Assembly (NCBI GenBank): GCA_039182735.1
Contig: JBCDCB010000003.1
Coordinates: forward strand, 62,001 to 126,000
Direction of reading: 5' to 3'
Length of the DNA: 64,000 nucleotides
Origin: JBCDCB01 sp039182735
GTDB lineage: Bacteria; Planctomycetota; Phycisphaerae; Phycisphaerales; UBA1924
Position numbers and translations under genes: made by a program. The notes beneath the pieces are model-generated. The model was not told the DNA's origin, did not search any database, and saw nothing but the letters and a program-made list of their open reading frames with translations. Position 1 is the stretch's first letter. Every line of letters starts with the position of its first letter. This document shows positions 58,629-64,000 of this stretch, in pieces.

Positions 58629-59557
58629 ACGCGCCGATCGACCCCAGCGAGCTGCAGGACGCGCGCGACGACCGCCCCGCGATCGAACGCGATGCACCGG
58701 CGAAACTGAACCTGGCGCTCGCAGTCGCCGCGCCCGACGCGAGCGGCATGCACCCGATCTGTTCGTGGATGGTCCCGATCGACCTCGCCGACCACCTCTC
58801 GCTCCTCCGCCTCGAAGACGACCGCATGTCGCGCTACGCGATCCTCTTCGCCGACGACGCGCCGATGCCCAGCGACATCGACTGGTCGATCACCAGAGAC
58901 CTCGCCGTCCGCGCGCACCGCCTGCTCGAAGAGCGCGCCGGTCGATCGCTGCCGGTGCAGATGAAGCTCACGAAGCACATCCCGGTCGGCGCCGGGCTCG
59001 GCGGGGGGTCGAGCGACGCCGCCGCCACACTCCTCGCAGTCAACACACTCTTCGAGCTCGGGCTCTCGCGCGACGAACTCGCGGACTGCGCCGCGCTGCT
59101 CGGGAGCGACGTCGCCTTTTTCCTCGATGACTCCCCGGCCATTGTGGAAGGTCTCGGCGAACGCATCACACCGAGCCCCGCAATCGACTTCTCCGCGGCG
59201 CTCGTCCTGCCTCGCTTCGGGTGCGCGACCGGTGCCGTGTACCGCGCCTTCGACGACGACGTCCCGCGGGCGTTCCGCGAGGGCGACGCGCGCCTGCTCG
59301 CCATGAACGCGGTGCTCGACGGCGCAACGCTCTTCAACGATCTCGCCGAGCCCGCGATGCGCGTGCAGGAGCGTCTCCGCGAAGTTGTCGAACGCGTTGC
59401 CGACATCGCCGGTCGCCCGGCCCACGTCACCGGCAGCGGGAGCGCCGTCTTCGTGGTGTGCGACGATCACCCGAGCGCGGAGGACCTCGCCGACGACCTG
59501 CGCGAAGCGCTCGCGCCGGACGCGGCGGCGATCGCGTGCCGGTCGATCAGCGCATGA
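58625..59557 (+). CDS. ispE: 4-diphosphocytidyl-2-C-methyl-D-erythritol kinase
   Basis: 310 residues; GTG start overlapping the phosphatase stop. GHMP kinase motifs: 'APAKLNLALAV' (motif 1), the ATP loop 'PVGAGLGGGSSDAAATL', and 'HVTGSGSAVFVV' (motif 3). It phosphorylates CDP-ME in the MEP pathway to isoprenoids. An unusual N-terminal extension of about 20 acidic residues precedes motif 1. Its 3' end overlaps malQ by 11 nt tail to tail. Confidence 0.93.
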   Translation: MNAPIDPSELQDARDDRPAIERDAPAKLNLALAVAAPDASGMHPICSWMVPIDLADHLSLLRLEDDRMSRYAILFADDAPMPSDIDWSITRDLAVRAHRLLEERAGRSLPVQMKLTKHIPVGAGLGGGSSDAAATLLAVNTLFELGLSRDELADCAALLGSDVAFFLDDSPAIVEGLGERITPSPAIDFSAALVLPRFGCATGAVYRAFDDDVPRAFREGDARLLAMNAVLDGATLFNDLAEPAMRVQERLREVVERVADIAGRPAHVTGSGSAVFVVCDDHPSAEDLADDLREALAPDAAAIACRSISA

Positions 59558-61712
59558 CGCGCGAGCCGCGCCGCTTCTGCGATCGACCCGAATCCCGCTG
59601 TTCTTCGATGCGGTCGAAGAGGCCGCCGATCTCCGGATCCGCCTCGATCGCGTCGATCTGATAGCGGAAGACATGGCGCCAGTTCGGGTGCTGCACCATC
59701 GTGCCGGGGATGTTCTGCCAGTGCGTTTCGCCCCAGAGATCCTCGGGGTTCACGATCAGCAGCTCGGCCTCCGACGACGCCATAAACATCAGCGACGCGT
59801 CGAGCAGATCGCCCGTCTCCGCCTGCACGCGAGGCGTGAGCTTCTTGCCGCGCAGGAACCGCTTGAGCGCTTCGACGTGCCTCGTGCGCGCGCCGCGTTC
59901 GTCGCGTTCCATCTCCGGGTCGAGCATCCCGACGTCGATGCGGTCCTTCACGTCGCGCGATTCGATCCACGCGCGGAACGTCGGCATGTCGTGCGAGTTC
60001 ACGCTCGCCGCCGCGTTGGCCGGCACCGCGCGCAGCGCGGTCTTCGCCTCGGGCTGGCTCTCGTACTGCACGATGTACATCCCGCCCATCTCGTGACGCT
60101 CGAGACGCTTGTTCACCTTGGGCGGCACCGTGCCCAGGTTCTCCCCGATCAGGCGGCACCTGTTGCGATGCGATTCCAGACACAGGATCGCGGCGAAGGC
60201 CTCGCCGTCGTACTCCACGTACACGCCCCCGTCCGCGCCCGACCCCACCGGGATCCAGAAGAGGCGGTCGAAGGCCATCACGTGGTCCAGGCGCAGCACA
60301 TCGCACGCGCGCATGTGGTTGCGCAGCGCATCGATGAAGTGCGCGTACCCGCTCTCTTTCAACTCACGCGGGTGCATCGGCGGGAAGCCCCAGTCCTGTC
60401 CGCCCGTGAAGAACGGGTCCGGCGGCGCACCCACCGACATGTTCAGCGCAAACAGTTTCTCGTTGCTGCACACGTCGAACCCGTCCGGGTGTACGCCCAC
60501 CGGCAGGTCCAGGTACACCAGCCCCTCGCTCGCGCGGATATCCGCGCTCAGCGCCTCGAACTGGCGGAAGAAGCAGAACTGCGCGTACGCGTGGTACGCC
60601 GCCAGCTCGTCGTCGCTCCGCTTCTTCGACTTCAGCACGTTCTTGATCACGTCCCGCGGCCACTCGCGCCACGACACCTTCTGACGCTCCAATGCCGCGC
60701 GGAAGTGCGCGTACCGCCACAGGTCCGGACGCGCCCGTTCGAAGGCCTTGAACTCGGCGCGCTCGAACCCGTCGCCCTCTTCGAATGTCGCGCACAGCGC
60801 TTCGAGCACGCGCCGCTTGAGCGCCGCCGCCCTGCGGTACTGCACGATTTCGCCGGTTTTGAGCGACTCGACCTGCCTGCGGAAGCTCTGCGACGCGACC
60901 ATCCGCTTCGCGCTCGCGCAGTCCTCGAACTCCGCGACGCGCTCGGGATCGATGAACAGCTCGTTCCAGAACAGGCGTGACACCGGGCTGTACGGGCTCG
61001 GGTCGAAGGGCTCGTCGAGGAACGCCGCCAGCAGCGGGAGCGTGGCGACCACGCGCCCGCCGCGCTCGCGCGTGATGCGGATGACCTCCTCGAAGTCGGT
61101 CAGGTCGCCGCACCCCATGTTGCGATCGCTGCGCAGCGCATAGATCGGGCAGAAGAGACCCCACTCGCGATCACATCGCCCCGCGTCGTGCCGGTACGAC
61201 ACCTTCGGTGCAACGATCAGACGCGCCTCGTGTACCGTCCGCCCGATCGTCAGCGTGAGCGTGTGGTACCCCTCTGGCAGATCCCTCGGCAGCGTGACTG
61301 CCGCGAACGAACGCGACTCGCCGTCCGCGTCGCGCTTCCGCACGATCTTCAACTCGTCGGCGCTCAGCTTGAACGTGCGCGAGTCGCCGCCTTCGAGCGA
61401 GACCTCTGCTGAGATCCGCTTCGGCGCTTCTTCGTCCTTGAGCCGCACCGGCACCTTGGTCGCCCTGCCCGCCCAGCCGACGATCACCGGCTCGATCCGC
61501 CTCGACGCGATGTCCTTCGAGACCGCCTTGAGTTGCCCGGGCAGCTCGCGGGCCGAACGCACCGGGTACCCCAGCGCCCCCACGATCGCTTTGAGCGATT
61601 CGACGCTCGCCTCCCGGCGCTCGCCGCTCGCGTCCACGAACAACGTCTGCACGCCCAGCGCGCCGGCGAGCTTCTTCAGCGCGGCGATGTCCTGTTTCGT
61701 CCGGATCGGCAT
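59547..61712 (-). CDS. malQ: 4-alpha-glucanotransferase (amylomaltase)
   Basis: 721 residues from the ATG at 61712: GGAGGAG lies 6 nt upstream, and the earlier ATGs at 61727 and 61718 fall on or against that site. Glycoside hydrolase 77 motifs: 'CGDLTDFEEVI', 'VLRLDHVMAFDRLFWIP' (nucleophile Asp), 'RLIGENLGTVP' (acid/base Glu) and 'VNSHDMPTF'. The N-terminal 160 residues are a beta-sandwich extension, as in E. coli-type MalQ. It transfers glucan segments in glycogen or maltodextrin metabolism. The C-terminal 20 residues are basic. Confidence 0.92.
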   Translation of the reverse strand: MPIRTKQDIAALKKLAGALGVQTLFVDASGERREASVESLKAIVGALGYPVRSARELPGQLKAVSKDIASRRIEPVIVGWAGRATKVPVRLKDEEAPKRISAEVSLEGGDSRTFKLSADELKIVRKRDADGESRSFAAVTLPRDLPEGYHTLTLTIGRTVHEARLIVAPKVSYRHDAGRCDREWGLFCPIYALRSDRNMGCGDLTDFEEVIRITRERGGRVVATLPLLAAFLDEPFDPSPYSPVSRLFWNELFIDPERVAEFEDCASAKRMVASQSFRRQVESLKTGEIVQYRRAAALKRRVLEALCATFEEGDGFERAEFKAFERARPDLWRYAHFRAALERQKVSWREWPRDVIKNVLKSKKRSDDELAAYHAYAQFCFFRQFEALSADIRASEGLVYLDLPVGVHPDGFDVCSNEKLFALNMSVGAPPDPFFTGGQDWGFPPMHPRELKESGYAHFIDALRNHMRACDVLRLDHVMAFDRLFWIPVGSGADGGVYVEYDGEAFAAILCLESHRNRCRLIGENLGTVPPKVNKRLERHEMGGMYIVQYESQPEAKTALRAVPANAAASVNSHDMPTFRAWIESRDVKDRIDVGMLDPEMERDERGARTRHVEALKRFLRGKKLTPRVQAETGDLLDASLMFMASSEAELLIVNPEDLWGETHWQNIPGTMVQHPNWRHVFRYQIDAIEADPEIGGLFDRIEEQRDSGRSQKRRGSRVMR

Positions 61713-61819
61713 GCGCATCTCCTCCATCGCAACGCGCAGGATACCCCGCGCCCCGCGTCATTCCGACTCCGAATCCCGCCGGATTCCGCGCGCGACCCCG
61801 CGCGCCGCGACGGGCGAAA

Positions 61820-62494
61820 CTATCGGACCTCCCGGCGCGTGCCGGGTTCCGTCGGCCCCGCCGGAAGCCCCGCCCGCGCCCACTCCGCCGTGCGCAGGTC
61901 CTCGCCCGGGTCGAGCGTGACGCCCGGAAAGGCCCCCAGCGCCCCGCCGCCGCGTGATACATGCTCCGGCAGCTCGAGCCCGACCTCGCGCATCGCCGTC
62001 GCCAGCCCGCTGTTCGAGTTGGGTCCGAGCAGCTCGTACGTCACGTCCCACACGCGGTCACGCTGCAGCGCCTCGGCCTGTGCGCAGTCGATCTCGTAGA
62101 CCGCCTCCAGCCGCTCGGCGCCGCTGCCGAGCGCGGGCTTCAGCTGCCCGCCCCGGCTCATCCGCCCGAGACGCGCCGGCCCCGTGCGCGCGAGCACCTC
62201 GGCCCACTCGCCGCCCGGCACGTCGGCACCCTGCGTCACCGCCTCGACGGGCGCGACGAAGTCACGCCGCAGCGACACATTCGTGAACTCGACAACACCG
62301 TCGAGGTGCTCGATCGGCTCCGGGCAGTCGATCCGCAGCAGCAGGTGGCGCCCGCGACCGAAGACCACCCACGAGCGCAGCTCGGCCGTGCACGTCGGGC
62401 AGTCGTCCTCCGCCGCGACCGCGCTCGGCGCGTTGCCGCAGCCGGCGAGCACGAGCGCGCACAACATGGCGATCGACGCGAACGCCCGGATCAC
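61820..62494 (-). CDS. Putative lipoprotein of unknown function
   Basis: 224 residues; GTG start overlapping the fbaB stop (GTGA). The signal ends in a good lipobox, LAGC (cysteine 19). After it comes a CPTC pair near residues 31-34 (thiol or metal site possible) and an unrecognised 170-residue domain. The coupling to fbaB does not suggest a role. It would be anchored to the inner or outer membrane. A weak 6-bp hairpin (61771-61786) follows its stop. Confidence 0.7.
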   Translation of the reverse strand: MIRAFASIAMLCALVLAGCGNAPSAVAAEDDCPTCTAELRSWVVFGRGRHLLLRIDCPEPIEHLDGVVEFTNVSLRRDFVAPVEAVTQGADVPGGEWAEVLARTGPARLGRMSRGGQLKPALGSGAERLEAVYEIDCAQAEALQRDRVWDVTYELLGPNSNSGLATAMREVGLELPEHVSRGGGALGAFPGVTLDPGEDLRTAEWARAGLPAGPTEPGTRREVR

Positions 62495-63591
62495 GCGAGC
62501 GTGACGTCTTCGTTGAGGTACACGTCCTGGATCGCGTGGAAGAGCTCGACGCCCTCCTTCATGGGCTTCTGGAAGGCCTTGCGGCCCGAGATCAGCCCGA
62601 TCCCGCCAGCACGCTTGTTGATGATCGCCGTCTTCACCGCCTCCGCGAGGTCGCCTCCGCCGCTCGACGCGCCGCCCGAGTTCAAGAGCGGGCTGCGGCC
62701 CATGTAGCAGTTGGCGACTTGGTATCGGCAGAGCTCGATGTCGTGCGCGCCCGTGCCGTCCTCGCTCGCGTTCTGCAGGTCGGTGTAGATCCGCTTGTCG
62801 AACTTGCCGTACCCCGAGTCGCCCATGTTCATCGCGAGGTACCCGCCGGTGTGCGTGGGCAGCTTCTGCTTGATGATGTCGGCCTGGATCGTCACGCCCA
62901 AGTGGTTCGCCTGACCGGTCAGGTCGCTCGACGTGTGGTGATCCGTCCCGCCTTCCGTCTTCTTGTTGAAGGCGTCGTTGCGGATGTAGCACCACAGCAC
63001 GGTGACCATGCCGAGCGCGTGCGCCTCTTCGAAGGCCTCGCTGATCTCATCGATCTGTCGTGTGGAGTGCTCGCTGCCGAAGTAGATCGTCGCGCCGACC
63101 GCGACGGCGCCCATGTCGAAGGCTTGGCGCACCGACGCGTAGCGCGTCTGGTCGAACTCGTTCGGGAACGTCATCAGCTGGTTGTGGTTCAGCTTGACGA
63201 GGAACGGGATCTTGTGCGCCCACTTGCGCCCGACCGACCCGAGCACGCCCAGCGTCGAGGCCACCGCGTTGCAGCCGCCTTCGTACGCGAGCTCGACGAT
63301 TTTCTCCGGATCGAAGTACGCCGGATTCGGCGCGAACGACGCGCCCGCCGAGTGCTCGATCCCCTGGTCCACCGGCAGGATCGAGAGGTACCCGCTCCCC
63401 GCGAGGCGGCCCGTATTCAGCATCAGCTGGAAGTTGCGCAGCACGTTGATCGAGCGGTCCGTCGGCGTCAGGATGCGATCGACAAAGTCGGGCCCCGGCG
63501 CGTGGATCGCCGAACGCGGGATCCCCTTGCACTCGTAGTTCAAGAGGGCGCTGGCCTCGTCGCCGAGCAGGGTTTCGATCGTCGTCGCCAT
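62491..63591 (-). CDS. fbaB: Class I fructose-bisphosphate aldolase (FbaB type)
   Basis: 366 residues from the ATG at 63591 (GGAG 8 nt upstream); the longer frame is rejected. It is strikingly close to E. coli FbaB throughout: 'LRNFQLMLNTGRLAGSGYLSILPVDQG', 'IPFLVKLNHN', 'AVAVGATIYFGSE', 'DLTGQANHLGVTI' and 'AIINKRAGGIGLISGRKAF'. The last Lys-rich stretch holds the expected Schiff-base lysine region. It cleaves or forms fructose-1,6-bisphosphate. Its TGA overlaps the lipoprotein start. Confidence 0.95.
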   Translation of the reverse strand: MATTIETLLGDEASALLNYECKGIPRSAIHAPGPDFVDRILTPTDRSINVLRNFQLMLNTGRLAGSGYLSILPVDQGIEHSAGASFAPNPAYFDPEKIVELAYEGGCNAVASTLGVLGSVGRKWAHKIPFLVKLNHNQLMTFPNEFDQTRYASVRQAFDMGAVAVGATIYFGSEHSTRQIDEISEAFEEAHALGMVTVLWCYIRNDAFNKKTEGGTDHHTSSDLTGQANHLGVTIQADIIKQKLPTHTGGYLAMNMGDSGYGKFDKRIYTDLQNASEDGTGAHDIELCRYQVANCYMGRSPLLNSGGASSGGGDLAEAVKTAIINKRAGGIGLISGRKAFQKPMKEGVELFHAIQDVYLNEDVTLA

Positions 63592-63671
63592 CGGTCTGTC
63601 TCCGACAGAGTTGGTGCGGTGCCGCATGTTCCGGTTTCGCGCGCGACCCACCGCGCGCGCTCCGACCCACA

Positions 63672-64000
63672 CTAGCAAGCCCCGTCCGCCCCCGCCGACG
63701 CAATCGCCCGCTCCACGCACGCAATCTGCTGGTCCGTCAGCCCCGCGTGCAGCGAGAGCCGCACCCGCGCCGACCCCGGCGCGACGCTCGGCGGGCGGAT
63801 CGCCGGCGCGAAGACACCCGCCTCCCGCAGCCGCCCCGCGAGTCGGACAGCCCGCTCCGCCTCGCCCACCACCAGCGGGACGATGGGCGTCGGCTCACGC
63901 GACGCCGGCACCGCGAACCCCGCCGACAACGCCGCTCCCCGCACCCGACCCGATATTGCGCGCAGCCGCGCCCGTCGATCGGGCTCCGCCCGGACCACGT
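63672..64000 (-). CDS. 8-amino-7-oxononanoate synthase-like, C-terminal fragment
   Basis: About 109 C-terminal residues are visible; the gene runs off the right edge. 'PTPIVPLVVGEAERAVRLAGRLREAGVFAPAIRPPSVAPGSARVRLSLHAGLTDQQI' matches the end of alpha-oxoamine synthases (BioF, or glycine C-acetyltransferase). BioF is favoured by the 'AIRPPSVAPGSARVRLS' style. The PLP lysine lies outside the window. It stops 81 nt upstream of fbaB on the same strand. Confidence 0.8.
   Translation of the reverse strand, partial: VVRAEPDRRARLRAISGRVRGAALSAGFAVPASREPTPIVPLVVGEAERAVRLAGRLREAGVFAPAIRPPSVAPGSARVRLSLHAGLTDQQIACVERAIASAGADGAC

Overview
The window is GC-rich (roughly 70% by eye), densely coded, and reads like a chromosome segment of a planctomycete, most likely of the class Phycisphaerae. 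The basis is inference from gene content: an adjacent DUF1800/DUF1501 pair, an oversized SecA, an exported protein with a 'PSPGAL...RRQRR' PEP-CTERM-like tail, a dockerin-type exported protein, a futalosine-pathway enzyme and a lysine-rich HU protein. There are no rRNA genes, CRISPR arrays, insertion sequences or phage genes. One tRNA gene, tRNA-Ile(GAT), is present. The first and last genes are cut by the window edges.

Layout. 1-4390: a large exported-type calcium-loop protein (5' end missing) and a dockerin-bearing exported protein. 4387-15909 (+): a nearly seamless type II secretion (T2SS) operon in the order gspH-G-E-F-D-I-J-K-L-M-C, mostly with 4-nt stop/start overlaps. 15913-21179 (-): a convergent second set, pilM-N-O-P plus a second GspE/PilB ATPase. 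21366-24838: futalosine hydrolase (-), then ribF, an NrnA-like DHH phosphoesterase and an orphan amino-methyltransferase (+). 24839-28633 (-): DUF1501, DUF1800 and a biotin ligase. 28685-33116 (+): a small membrane protein and secA. 33129-36817 (-): DUF885 protein, BtpA-family protein and a SpoIIE-type phosphatase. 36927-38675 (+): adenine deaminase. 38710-41308: a small hypothetical (-), an SDR oxidoreductase (+) behind a strong palindrome, tRNA-Ile (-) and trpS (-). 41510-48761: NHL/PEP-CTERM protein (+), CPBP protease (-), trpC (+), TPR protein (-), pabB and a NUDIX hydrolase (+), alr (-). 48941-57152: DEAD-box helicase (+), a giant AsmA-like protein (-), nadA (-), PilZ protein (-). 57522-64000: HU-like protein, kdsC-like phosphatase and ispE (+), then malQ, a lipoprotein, fbaB and the C-terminal end of a bioF-like gene (-).

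How it fits together. The first third is an envelope/secretion island. SecA and Sec or Tat signal peptides would deliver exported proteins to the periplasm. The Gsp set has an outer-membrane secretin, pseudopilins, an inner-membrane platform and a motor, and could move folded cargo outward; the exported dockerin protein is translationally coupled to gspH and is the obvious candidate client. The convergent PilMNOP/PilB set supplies a second platform and motor but has no secretin, pilin, PilC or PilT of its own here, so the two sets may share parts. The rest is housekeeping: riboflavin/FAD, menaquinone (futalosine route), NAD, folate, tryptophan, isoprenoid, peptidoglycan (D-Ala), KDO-type sugar, glycolysis/glycogen and biotin metabolism.

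Limits: all assignments are by reading motifs and family resemblance, without searches. Start codons were chosen from overlap and ribosome-binding sites, and many are GTG.
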